A DNA stretch of 64,000 bases from Streptomyces sp. B93 (GTDB lineage: Bacteria; Actinomycetota; Actinomycetes; Streptomycetales; Streptomycetaceae). The translations under genes were made by a program, and so were the position numbers. The DNA lies in the NCBI RefSeq assembly GCF_018070565.1, contig NZ_JAGPXL010000005.1, positions 186,001 to 250,000 on the forward strand. The letters are read 5' to 3'. This document shows, one piece after another, positions 24,553 to 32,872 of the stretch. A model generated the notes under the pieces. It saw nothing but the letters and a program-made list of their open reading frames with translations, searched no databases and was not told the origin of the DNA. The number at the start of each line of letters is the position of its first letter. The first letter of the stretch is position 1.

Positions 24553-25209
24553 ATGCTCTCCGAGATGGTGCGGATCCCCGTACCCACCGACGACGTGACC
24601 CTGCCGGGCGACCTGGTGCTGCCGGACACCCCCCGCGCCGTGGTGCTGTTCGCGCACGGCAGCGGCAGCTCACGGCACAGCCCCCGCAACCGCATGGTCG
24701 CCGCCGAACTGCGCTCGGGCGGTCTCGGCACCCTGCTGATGGACCTGCTCAGCGAGCAGGAGGAACGCCAGGACATGGTGACCGGCCAGCACCGCTTCGA
24801 CATCCCGCTGCTGGGCCGCCGCCTGGTCGCCGCCGTCGACTGGCTCGGCACCCAGCCGGAGACCCGACGGCTGCCCGTCGCCCTGTTCGGCGCCAGCACC
24901 GGCGCCGCGGCGGCCCTGGTCTGCGCGGCCGGGCGGCCGGACGGGGTCCTCGGCGTGGTGTCCCGGGGCGGCCGCCCCGACCTGGCGGGCGACGCGCTGG
25001 GCGCCGTACGGGCGCCGGTGCTGCTGATCGTCGGCGGGCACGACCGGGAGGTGCTCCGCCTCAACGAGGAGGCGGCCGCCCGGCTGTCCGGCCCGCACAC
25101 CCTCAGCGTCGTACCCGGCGCCACCCATCTGTTCGAGGAGCCGGGGGCGCTGGAGCAGGTCGCGGACACCGCCCGCCACTGGTGCGACGAGCGGCTGCGG
25201 GCACTCTAG
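24553..25209 (+). CDS. Alpha/beta hydrolase, dienelactone hydrolase-like
   Basis: The 218-residue protein shows LFAHGSGSSRHSPRN (oxyanion region), nucleophile elbow LFGASTGAAAAL with the serine in GASTG, the acid in VGGHDREV and the histidine in GATHLFEE. This is a complete Ser-Asp-His triad of a small soluble hydrolase. Similar Streptomyces proteins are found next to phosphoribosyltransferases as DLH-family enzymes of unknown substrate. It is downstream of the beta-helix gene and convergent with the FAD oxidoreductase. Confidence 0.88.
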   Translation: MLSEMVRIPVPTDDVTLPGDLVLPDTPRAVVLFAHGSGSSRHSPRNRMVAAELRSGGLGTLLMDLLSEQEERQDMVTGQHRFDIPLLGRRLVAAVDWLGTQPETRRLPVALFGASTGAAAALVCAAGRPDGVLGVVSRGGRPDLAGDALGAVRAPVLLIVGGHDREVLRLNEEAAARLSGPHTLSVVPGATHLFEEPGALEQVADTARHWCDERLRAL

Positions 25210-25249
25210 GGCTGCGCCCCCCTGCGCCACGGACGTACGGCCTCAGTGC

Positions 25250-26704
25250 TCAGTGCCGGGCGACCGCGTCCGCGTCGGCGGCGTCGATGCGCAAGTGGGC
25301 TCCCTGACGGCGCAGTTCGTCCTGGACGAGGCCGTGCGCCAGCTCGCGCGGTGCCCTCCCGGCGCGCACCGCCAGCGCCGCGCACACCCCCGCCGCCTGT
25401 CCCGTCGCCATCGCGATCGGCATCACGCGGTACGACGAGTGGGCCACGTGCGTACCTGAGATGCAGCGGCCCGCCACCAGCAGCCGGTCGGTGTCCCTGG
25501 GCAGCAGACAGCGCAGCGGGATGTCGTACCAGTGCCCGGTCGGCACCCGCTTCAGGACGGTGCCGGAACCCTTCGGGTTGTGGATGTCGACCGGGTAGGC
25601 GCCGTGCGCGATCGCGTCCGGGAAGTGCCGGGCGGCGAGGATGTCATGACCGGTGAGCTGGTAGTCGCCGAGGATGCGCCGGGTCTCCCGAACCCCGATC
25701 TGGGTGCCGCTCTGCGCGACGTACGCCTCCTCGAAACCGGGGACGTGGGTGCGCAGGAAGCGGTCGATCTGGTCGAGCTGGCGCCGGGCGGTCCACTCGG
25801 CGCGGGTCAGGTCCCACACGTCGGTGCCGAGCGCGCGCGTCACCCGGGTGCTGTTGACGGCCACCTCGTGCGGGCGCGGGGTGCCGAAGAAGAGGATGTC
25901 CTCGCGCGGCAGCCGCAGCTCGCCCGCCCGGGTCGCCTCCTCCACCAGGTCCCACAGCCCGTGCACGCCCCGCCACTGGTCGGGGTGGTCGCGGACGTAG
26001 TCGGCGAACCGCGGCCGCAGGAAGTCCACCACCCGGAACATCAGCGTCATGGGCTGCACCAGCCCGTCCTCCGGCCGCCCCACCTCGTACGACGCCCCGC
26101 ACGCGGCGGCCACGTCGCCGTCCCCGGTGCCGTCGACGACCACGTCGGCGTCCAGCACCACCGGACCGGACTTGCCCTCCAGGACCACCCGCCAGCCGTC
26201 GTCCAGCGGCAGCGCGGCCGAGGCGAAGGAGTGCAGCAGGATGCGGACCCCCGCCTCGTCCAGCAGGTCGAGCAGGGTCAGCTTGAACAGCTCCGGGTCG
26301 AACGGCACGGTGTAGCCGGTCTCCAGGGACGGCGGGATGGAGCCGCCCCGCTCGCCCAGCCGGTCCAGAAGCCGCCACAGCACCCCGGCGACCATCGGCT
26401 CGCCCTCGCCGTGGTCGGTCGGCAGCAGCCGTGTGGTGTCGCCGCCCTCGGTGAACGCGGCCTGCTTGTGCTCGTTGTGGAACGACATCAGCGGCATCAC
26501 CAGCGCGACGGTCGCGTTGCCGCCGAAGAAGCCGTACCGCTCGACGAGCACCACGTCGGCGCCCGCGTCGGCCGCCGCCAGCGCCGCGGCACAGCCCGCC
26601 GGGCCGCCGCCGATCACCAGGACCTCGGTCCGGCCGCCGTGCAGGGCGCTGCGCGGCGGCAGGGTGACGGTGCGTGGCTCCGGGGGTTTCTCCAGGACGG
26701 GCAT
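25250..26704 (-). CDS. FAD-dependent oxidoreductase (FAD_oxidored family)
   Basis: The 484-residue flavoprotein has a dinucleotide-binding motif VLVIGGGPAGCAAALAAADA, then the family-typical ERYGFFGGNATV and DVVVDGTGDGDVAAACG segments. The C-terminal part has LLVAGRCISGTHVAHSSYRV and ATGQAAGVCAAL, the second half of the FAD site. There is no signal peptide. Relatives act on sugars, alcohols or unknown metabolites. It is 45 bases downstream of the polysaccharide pyruvyl transferase on the same strand, so a sugar or cell-surface substrate is inferred. Confidence 0.88.
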   Translation of the reverse strand: MPVLEKPPEPRTVTLPPRSALHGGRTEVLVIGGGPAGCAAALAAADAGADVVLVERYGFFGGNATVALVMPLMSFHNEHKQAAFTEGGDTTRLLPTDHGEGEPMVAGVLWRLLDRLGERGGSIPPSLETGYTVPFDPELFKLTLLDLLDEAGVRILLHSFASAALPLDDGWRVVLEGKSGPVVLDADVVVDGTGDGDVAAACGASYEVGRPEDGLVQPMTLMFRVVDFLRPRFADYVRDHPDQWRGVHGLWDLVEEATRAGELRLPREDILFFGTPRPHEVAVNSTRVTRALGTDVWDLTRAEWTARRQLDQIDRFLRTHVPGFEEAYVAQSGTQIGVRETRRILGDYQLTGHDILAARHFPDAIAHGAYPVDIHNPKGSGTVLKRVPTGHWYDIPLRCLLPRDTDRLLVAGRCISGTHVAHSSYRVMPIAMATGQAAGVCAALAVRAGRAPRELAHGLVQDELRRQGAHLRIDAADADAVARH

Positions 26705-26749
26705 CGACTCTTCCCTTCCGCCCGAGTCGGGGGGTGGCGGCGCGCGCCG

Positions 26750-28000
26750 TCAGGCTCCGGCGGGGCGCCCCTGCGCTTCGAGGGCGGGCGCGCCCGCCTC
26801 CGCGGCCAGGTCCAGGCCCGCGCGGGTGGGCTCGCGCCGCAGCCCGGGGTCCGGGACGACCTCGTCGAGGAGGGTGCCGACCCGCACACAGGTGACCTGG
26901 GCGAGCGAGCGCAACCGCTGGATGCGCGGCTGGAGTTCGGCGCGCCGCCGCGGATACTCGTCCCACAGCCGGTCCACCTCCGCCAGCAGCAGCCCGGCCT
27001 GTTCCCGGGCCACGCCGACCAGCGCCGGGGCACCGGTACGGCGCGCGAAGTCGAAGACCTTCCCGGCGTACGGCAGCGGCAGCACCGGCAGCCCGGAGAC
27101 CGCGGCGAAGATCAGGAAGTGCAGCCGCATCCCCACCGCCAGGTCCAGGTGCCGCATGAAGCCGAGCACCTGCCCGGGACTGTAGGACTGGTTGAGGATG
27201 CGCCCCCGGTCCGGCGCCGACATGTGGGACAGCACCGCGTGCGCGTGCCGTACGTCGTGCCGCTCCATCGGCATGAACACCACATGCGCGTCGAGGCGGC
27301 CCACCAGGAAGTCGGCGACATCGGCGAGGAGCGCGTGGTAGTCGCCCTCGTCGAGCTTCTCCGCCGCCCGGCCCGGCTCCCGCACCGACATCCCCACCAG
27401 CCGGGTGCCGGTGGGCACGCCCTCGTCCTGCATCATCCGCTCGGTGAACGGCTCCGCCTCCAGCAGCAGCGCCGGATCGGCCGTGACGGTGACCTCACGG
27501 TCCAGGCCGACCTCCTCCAGCACCAGCCGGGACTCCTCGTCGCGCACCACCACGTCGTCCATCGCGGCGAGGACGGTCCGCACCGCCTCCCGGTCGTCAG
27601 GCTCGCGCAGCGGACCGGCGCCCACCGCGTAGGCGAAGGTGGGGATGGAACGGTCCTGTGCGGCCCGCACCAGGCGCAGATAGCGGCGCGCCTCACCGTC
27701 GTAGAGCGTGCCCCCGCCGCCCAGCACCAGCAGATCGAGGCCGGACAGCACGTCCAGCACCCCCTTCTGCGGCACTCCCTCCCAGTCCACGACCTCGTCG
27801 GCCTCCGGCTGGTGGTCACGGGTGTGGGCGGCGTCGCGGCTGAAGACCACCAGCCGCGCCCGCGGGCGGTGGGCCCGCAGACAGTCGAGCACACAGGTCA
27901 GGATGGCCTCGTCGCCGACGTTGAAACCGCCGTACGAACCGAGCACTCCAATGCTCGGCCGGTACGGTTCGGGCAACGGGTGCGATGTCGTGCTGGTCAT
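26750..28000 (-). CDS. Polysaccharide pyruvyl transferase family protein (CsaB-like)
   Basis: The 416-residue protein starts with the family signature IGVLGSYGGFNVGDEAIL. It continues with LDLLVLGGGGTLYDG, the strand-turn AYAVGAGPL, VVRDEESR, ADPALLL and HLDLAVGMRLHFLIFAAVSG. These are the PS_pyruv_trans landmarks, including the conserved histidine-containing GMRLH motif. Family members move pyruvate from phosphoenolpyruvate onto sugars of cell-wall polymers or exopolysaccharides, forming ketals that can anchor S-layer proteins. ATG 28000 follows GGGAG. First gene of a two-gene transcript with the FAD oxidoreductase. Confidence 0.9.
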   Translation of the reverse strand: MTSTTSHPLPEPYRPSIGVLGSYGGFNVGDEAILTCVLDCLRAHRPRARLVVFSRDAAHTRDHQPEADEVVDWEGVPQKGVLDVLSGLDLLVLGGGGTLYDGEARRYLRLVRAAQDRSIPTFAYAVGAGPLREPDDREAVRTVLAAMDDVVVRDEESRLVLEEVGLDREVTVTADPALLLEAEPFTERMMQDEGVPTGTRLVGMSVREPGRAAEKLDEGDYHALLADVADFLVGRLDAHVVFMPMERHDVRHAHAVLSHMSAPDRGRILNQSYSPGQVLGFMRHLDLAVGMRLHFLIFAAVSGLPVLPLPYAGKVFDFARRTGAPALVGVAREQAGLLLAEVDRLWDEYPRRRAELQPRIQRLRSLAQVTCVRVGTLLDEVVPDPGLRREPTRAGLDLAAEAGAPALEAQGRPAGA

Positions 28001-28109
28001 CGGTGGGCTCCCGTCACGTCGCGGTCGGATGGGCGTGGCAGTCGTCCAGCCCGGGTTGCCGGAACCGTCCCGGCGGAAACACTCCAGTCGTTCGCCGTGC
28101 GGCGTCGCT

Positions 28110-28562
28110 TCAGCGGTGGTAGAGGCCGACGAGGGTGCCGTCGGCGATCCGTGCCCTGTCCATGGCCTGGTGCACCTGGTCGGCGCTGGGACTGTCGGGA
28201 AGCACGCACGGCTCCCTGAGGGCGTACAGGTGGAAGAGGTAGTGGTGCGCCTCGTCCCCCGGCGGCGGGTGCGGGCCGCCCCAGCCGGGCCGCCCGTAGC
28301 CGTTGGTCAGTTCCGTGCCGCCGGGCGGGGGCTGCCCCGCGGGCGTGCCGTCGCTGTGCGGGTCGACGCCGACCACGACCCAGTGCACGAAGCTCCCCGA
28401 GGGGGCGTCGGGGTCCTCACACAGCAGTACCAGTTCGGTGGCGTCCTCCGGCACGCCCGACCAGGTCAGGGGAGGGGACTCGTTCTCCCCCTCCAGCGCG
28501 TAGCGGCGCGGGACGGGGGCGTGATCGGTGAACGCGCTGCTCTTGAGTTCGATGCCGGACAT
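28110..28562 (-). CDS. YbhB/YbcL family phosphatidylethanolamine-binding-like protein
   Basis: The 150-residue protein has SPPLTWSGVPEDATELVLLCEDPDAP and FVHWVVVGVDP, then YGRPGWGGPHPPPGDEAHHYLFHLYAL. These are the DPD and GxHRY-type motifs (here AHHYLF) of the PEBP fold. The start at 28562 is the first ATG that fits the family; longer forms add an unrelated leader. Biochemical role is generally unknown; eukaryotic homologues bind anionic ligands and kinases. Confidence 0.9.
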   Translation of the reverse strand: MSGIELKSSAFTDHAPVPRRYALEGENESPPLTWSGVPEDATELVLLCEDPDAPSGSFVHWVVVGVDPHSDGTPAGQPPPGGTELTNGYGRPGWGGPHPPPGDEAHHYLFHLYALREPCVLPDSPSADQVHQAMDRARIADGTLVGLYHR

Positions 28563-28595
28563 GCGCCCCGGAGTACCCCCGGCGAGCCCCCACAA

Positions 28596-29726
28596 TCATG
28601 ACGAATCCGGCATGCGCCCGGCGGGCCGCGCCAGCCGCAGCGCGCCCCCGGGCTCGGGCACGATGTGCGGACCCGCGCTGATCCGGTCCAGGGTCGCGCC
28701 AAGCCACGCCCGGTCCCCGGCCGACGCCGCCTCCAGCCGCATCCGCCGCGCCCGCAGCGGCACCATGCGCAGCCCGGCGAGCCGCCCCGTGGCCGCGTCC
28801 AGGTCGACGAGGTGGGCGAGGCGCAGGTCGTCGCGGTACTCCTCGTACCCGCCGATGCCCTCGTAGTCGTCGATGAAGTCGCCGCAGCCGTGCAGGACCA
28901 GCCGGTCGCGGTACACCTCGACCGGGCGGGGGTGGTGGGAGGAGTGCCCGTGCACGACGTCGGCGCCGCCGTCCACCAGCGCGTGCGCGAACCGGATCTG
29001 CTCCCGGGGCACGCGGTAGCCCCAGTTCGAACCCCAGTGCACCGACACCACCACCAGGTCGCCGGGCCGCCGTACGTCCTGGACGCGCCGCACCGCCGCC
29101 GTGGCCTCGCCGGGCGACAGCCGGGGCACGTGGGCGACCCCGGACCGCCCGTCGCTCGCCGCCCAGTCGGACGGGACGCCACTGCACGCCGCCCCGAGCG
29201 CGAACACCAGCAGCCGTCCGCCGCCGGGCAGCGGCAGCGCCACGGGCGCGTACGCCCGCTCGGCGTCGGGACCCGCGCCCACCGTGCGCAGCCCGGCGCC
29301 GGTGAGCGAGCCGAGGGTCTCCGCGAGGCCCCGGCGGCCGAAGTCCAGGACGTGGTTGTTGGCCAGCACGCACACGTCGGGGCGGGCCACCGTCAGCGCG
29401 GGCAGGTTGGCCGGGTGCATCCGGTAGTGGACCGCCTTGCCGGGCGCGAAGGCGTCAGCGCGGGTGACTGCGGTCTCCAGGTTGACGATCCGCACGTCCG
29501 GCGCGGCCTCGTCCAGCACCGCCAGCGCCTCGCCCCACGGCCAGGACGGCGGCACCGGCGCGGGCACCGGGCCGTTCACCGCCTCCGCCAGCTCCACGTA
29601 CGTCCTCGCGTCCGTGACGTAACCCTCCCGCAGGGCGGGGTCGCCCGGGTGGGGGAGGATCTGGTCGACGCCCCGGCCGAGCATCACATCGCCGCAGAGG
29701 AAGAGCCTCACGAGGCGGTCCGGCAT
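28596..29726 (-). CDS. CapA family metallophosphatase (poly-gamma-glutamate synthesis-type)
   Basis: The 376-residue protein shows the CapA/PgsA calcineurin-like landmarks: LFLCGDVMLGRGVD at the N-terminus, VNLETAVTR, VCVLANNHVLDFGRRGL, VVVSVHWGSNWGY and VVHGHSSHHPRPVEVY. These histidines, aspartates and asparagines form a di-metal site. No signal or membrane anchor is seen, unlike PgsA of Bacillus. Start 29726 begins MPDRLVRLF. It may hydrolyse a phosphoester linked to a surface polymer, or have a distinct role. Neighbours (PEBP, pyruvyl transferase) lie in the same direction with gaps of 33 and 109 bases. Confidence 0.9.
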   Translation of the reverse strand: MPDRLVRLFLCGDVMLGRGVDQILPHPGDPALREGYVTDARTYVELAEAVNGPVPAPVPPSWPWGEALAVLDEAAPDVRIVNLETAVTRADAFAPGKAVHYRMHPANLPALTVARPDVCVLANNHVLDFGRRGLAETLGSLTGAGLRTVGAGPDAERAYAPVALPLPGGGRLLVFALGAACSGVPSDWAASDGRSGVAHVPRLSPGEATAAVRRVQDVRRPGDLVVVSVHWGSNWGYRVPREQIRFAHALVDGGADVVHGHSSHHPRPVEVYRDRLVLHGCGDFIDDYEGIGGYEEYRDDLRLAHLVDLDAATGRLAGLRMVPLRARRMRLEAASAGDRAWLGATLDRISAGPHIVPEPGGALRLARPAGRMPDSS

Positions 29727-29859
29727 GGTTTCAGGGTACGTGCGGGGCCCTTCGCGGCCGGTCGCGCGGGGTTGGTCCCGCTCCGGTCGAACGCGGCCGG
29801 GCGGTACGGCGTCACAGGGTCGGCACACCACACTCGACCACCGTCGATCCGGGGGACCC

Positions 29860-30750
29860 ATGCGCACCCACACCGTCCGCCTCCTGCTCGTCCTCGCCCT
29901 GTGCGCCGCCGTCGCGGGCTGCGGCGGTCAGCGGCCCGCCGACCGGGTCGCCCGGGACGGTGAAGCCGCGGCCGAGCGGGCGGCCCGGGCCCGCGCGGTC
30001 GCCGGGGCCTGGGACGGCTCGGAGGCGGAGAAGGCGTGGCGGGACGGCTTCCACCCCCTCGGGGACCTGGTCCAGCTGCCCGAGGACGCCTTCCACAGCG
30101 ACGGCGACAAGCGGGCGTACGTCGCGGGCGACCTCGTCCTGCGCGGCGAACTGCCGACCGTCGCCCCCGCCCGGGGCCGGGTGACCTGGCCGGACGGGGA
30201 GACGCTGGGGCTGCCGCTGACGACGGCGCGCGGCGCGTACGACGAGCTGGCGCGCGGTGGCGGCGACGGGCCGCACCTCACCGTGACGGGGGCGCGGCTC
30301 GGCGCGACGACGCTGGCCACCAGCCGCGGCCCGGCGACCGTCCCGGCGTGGCTTTTCACCCTGAAGGGCTACGACACCCCGATGAAACGCGTCGCCGTCG
30401 CCCCGTCGGCGCTTCCCGAGCCGCCCGTCGCGGCGGTCCGCGAGTTCGAGCACGGCGGGTTGTGGCGGTTGCCGAGGCTCGTGACGGTGGCGCCGGACGG
30501 CCGGTCGCTCGTCGTGGCCGCCGGGCACGGCGCCTGCGACGACGGGCCGGGGGTGGACGTGCTGGAGACCGGCGGCAGCGTCGTGCTCTCCGCGCACGTC
30601 GTCGGCGGCACGGGCGGCGAGTGTCCCGCCGTGATGCTGGAGAAGGACGTGACGGTGCGGCTGGAGCGTCCGCCCGGCGAGCGGCTGGTGCTCGACGCGG
30701 TGACCGGCCGCCCGGTGCCCCGGGGCGACGGGTACGACGCCGTGCCCTAG
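29860..30750 (+). CDS. Lipoprotein of unknown function
   Basis: The 296-residue protein has a lipoprotein signal (VRLLLVLALCAAVAGC, lipid on the cysteine near residue 22). A helical charged region (GEAAAERAARARAVAGAW) follows, then a mostly beta mature part with DLVLRGELPTVAPARGRVTW and PAWLFTLKGYDTPMKRVAVAP. I recognise no enzyme motif. It is divergent from the capA-like gene across 133 bases. Composition is normal for the region. Confidence 0.82.
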   Translation: MRTHTVRLLLVLALCAAVAGCGGQRPADRVARDGEAAAERAARARAVAGAWDGSEAEKAWRDGFHPLGDLVQLPEDAFHSDGDKRAYVAGDLVLRGELPTVAPARGRVTWPDGETLGLPLTTARGAYDELARGGGDGPHLTVTGARLGATTLATSRGPATVPAWLFTLKGYDTPMKRVAVAPSALPEPPVAAVREFEHGGLWRLPRLVTVAPDGRSLVVAAGHGACDDGPGVDVLETGGSVVLSAHVVGGTGGECPAVMLEKDVTVRLERPPGERLVLDAVTGRPVPRGDGYDAVP

Positions 30751-31263
30751 GGAGGCCGGGGCGGGGTCAACGGGTGGGGCGTACGGCGTGGCGGCGGTCG
30801 TAGGGCGCACGGCAGGTGGATGACGGCGCCCAGGACCGTCAGCGGGAAGACCGCGGGCGCGCCGTGGTCTCCGGCGTGGCGTCAGTGGGGCGGTCGGCGG
30901 TAGGGCGTACGGCGGACCGCCGCGCCCGGAGCCGCGTCAGCGGGACGACGGGCGCCGGGGCGCACGGCGGGGAGCGGCGGCGCAGAGCGGGGAGCGGGGC
31001 GGAGCCGCGCGCCACGGTGCGTGCGCCCTGGTACGGCCTCGGGCCGGACGCCTACAGTGTGGCGCCCGGCCCGCACCGTTGGGGGGCGGCCGGAGCCCCA
31101 CCCGTGACCGGCGCGACGGCTGCCCACGGCGGCCCGCACGACCCACCCGGCACGACCCGCTCGGCAGCACCGACAGTTCCCGCAAGACTCGTCCGTCAGC
31201 TCGCCCGGGCCGGGCAGCCCAGCGGCACGGCACCCGGGTGCGCGTGAACCGCTGGAGGCCGCT
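30751..31263. other. 513-bp stretch without a gene; degenerate GGGCG(T/C)ACGGC repeats
   Basis: No convincing reading frame lies here; long open frames are simply a by-product of very high GC. The element GGGCG(T/C)ACGGC recurs at 30777-30788, 30803-30813, 30903-30914 and 30958-30969, embedded in purine-rich DNA. The last 200 bases approaching the ATP-grasp gene show no clear promoter. Confidence 0.6.
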
Positions 31264-32322
31264 GTGCCCCGACCGCCCCGACTGCCCGTAACGCCCCGAC
31301 CGTCCCGCCCCCGCATCGCCCTCGTCGCCGACCCCACCTCGACGGAAGGCTGCGCGGAGTACCTCGCCCAGGCCGTGGAACTGCTCACCGGCGCCCCGCC
31401 GGTCCGCGTCGACGCCCGCCACTTCGCGGCCGGGGGCACCGGCCGGGGCGTGCCCGACGACGACGGGCGGTTACGGCTCCGCGTACCGGACGCCGGCCTC
31501 GACCTGGTCCCGGACGCCGTCCTGCTCTACGAGATACCCCCGCACCGGCGCCGCTCCCTCGCCGCCTTCCAGCTCCTCCTCCAGGAGTACGACGTGGTGA
31601 CCCTCGGCACCGGCGCCACCGCCTGGCGGGCGGCCACCGAGAAGGACCTCACCCTCGCCCGCTTCCGGCGCGACGGCGTGGCCCACATGGAGACCGTCGT
31701 ACTGTCCCGGCCCGACCCCGCCGAGGCCGTGGCCGCCTTCGACAAGCTGGGCGGGGACGTGTGGGCCCGCCCCGTCGTCGGCACCGGCGGCGGCGACACC
31801 TTCCACCTCACCACCCGCGAGGCCGTGGAACGCGCCACCGGCTTCTACGCCCGAGGCCGCACCGACTGGCTGCTCTCCCGGGACGCCGGGAACATCACCG
31901 CCGACGGCCGCCGCCACCAGTTCCGCGTCTTCGTCCTCGACGGACGCGTCATCCACGCCCGCGAGCACCTCCAGTCCCAACCCGACACACCCTGCAACAC
32001 CTGCCAGGGCGCCGTCCCCGTCTTCATCGACCCCGACGAGCTGTCGCCGCGCCTCGCCGAACTGGCCGTCGCGGCCACCGCCTCGGTCGGTCTGCCCTTC
32101 GCCGGGGTCGACCTCGCCGAGGAGCACGGCGGTGTCGTCTTCGAGGTCAACGTGCAGCCCGCGTTCATCGACGGGGAACTCGACAAGGCCGCCGTCCCCT
32201 ATGTCCGCGCGCACCTCGACGCCCTCACCGAGCCCCGCCCGAACCCGGTCACGCTCAGTGAGGAACCTCACGCATGGGTTACAAAACCCTCAACCTCTGG
32301 TATCGGCGGGGTAATCACGTGA
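31264..32322 (+). CDS. ATP-grasp family protein (RimK-like ligase)
   Basis: The 352-residue protein starts at a GTG. Matches to the ATP-grasp fold include the lysine-rich strand ATEKDLTLARFRRDG and DVWARPVVGTGGGDTF, where the glycine-rich loop contacts ATP. The metal-binding C-terminal end PFAGVDLAEEHGGVVFEVNVQPAF holds the acidic/Asn ligands. Such enzymes join an amino acid or other amine to a carboxylate through an acyl-phosphate. CNTC at residues 244-247 is a possible metal site or disulfide. Codon 70 is TTA (31471-31473). The gene ends 11 bases before a DUF5519 gene, so the two are likely co-transcribed. The substrate is unknown. Confidence 0.85.
   Translation: MPRPPRLPVTPRPSRPRIALVADPTSTEGCAEYLAQAVELLTGAPPVRVDARHFAAGGTGRGVPDDDGRLRLRVPDAGLDLVPDAVLLYEIPPHRRRSLAAFQLLLQEYDVVTLGTGATAWRAATEKDLTLARFRRDGVAHMETVVLSRPDPAEAVAAFDKLGGDVWARPVVGTGGGDTFHLTTREAVERATGFYARGRTDWLLSRDAGNITADGRRHQFRVFVLDGRVIHAREHLQSQPDTPCNTCQGAVPVFIDPDELSPRLAELAVAATASVGLPFAGVDLAEEHGGVVFEVNVQPAFIDGELDKAAVPYVRAHLDALTEPRPNPVTLSEEPHAWVTKPSTSGIGGVIT
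31471..31473 (+). other. TTA leucine codon (bldA dependence)
   Basis: In-frame TTA, codon 70 of the ATP-grasp gene. Sits inside DDDGRLRLRV. Confidence 0.85.
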
Positions 32323-32332
32323 CGATGGACCC

Positions 32333-32734
32333 ATGACTTTGGCCCAGCGCGCCCTGGAGCAACTCCAGGGCTGGCCCGACCTCACGGCCGGACCCGCGAG
32401 TTGCGGCACGGGACGGGCGATCAGCTCCCCGCGCAGCGAGATCGCCCACTTCCACTCGGACCACGACGTGGACCTGCACCTCACCAGGCGGGCCATCCAG
32501 CGGTTCTCCGGCGACCTCAGGGAATCGACGGCCATCCGCCTGGTGCCCGGCTCCCGTTGGGTGACGGTCCATCTGGACTGCGACACCGACGTCGACCTGC
32601 TGATGAGCCTGGTCAGCGTCGCCCTCAAGGCCCACCAGCAGGTCCCCGCCCCGGACAACGGCGAGTCCGCCCCGCTCGGCTGCAACTTCCACCGCGTCAC
32701 CGTCCTGCCCCGCGACCCCGCCGCCCTGTACTGA
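32333..32734 (+). CDS. DUF5519 (luciferase-domain) small protein
   Basis: The 133-residue protein has ISSPRSEIAHFHSDHDVDLHLT, RLVPGSRWVTVHLDCDTDVDLLMSLVSVALKAH and a conserved aspartate/histidine-rich core. This matches small 'luciferase domain' (DUF5519) proteins, which despite the name have no demonstrated light reaction. Very close to the ATP-grasp gene (11 bases), with which it probably forms an operon. The overlapping 32280-32330 stretch is AT-rich for the region and could contain an internal promoter. Function unknown. Confidence 0.82.
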   Translation: MTLAQRALEQLQGWPDLTAGPASCGTGRAISSPRSEIAHFHSDHDVDLHLTRRAIQRFSGDLRESTAIRLVPGSRWVTVHLDCDTDVDLLMSLVSVALKAHQQVPAPDNGESAPLGCNFHRVTVLPRDPAALY

Positions 32735-32872
32735 CCCCGCGCTCCCCATCCACCCGAGTGACCGGCGTGGACCGTATCGCCGTGCCCGCCCGCGGGGAGA
32801 GACTGCTTGACGGGCGGTGCCGACCGGGCCGCACGGGTACTCGGAGGGGCGCCTGCGGGAGGAGCTGTCGAG

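Noticed and set aside
30816..31247. Possible small gene in the 513-bp gap
   Set aside because: No ribosome-binding site, and an Arg/Gly/Ala-rich translation unlike any real protein.
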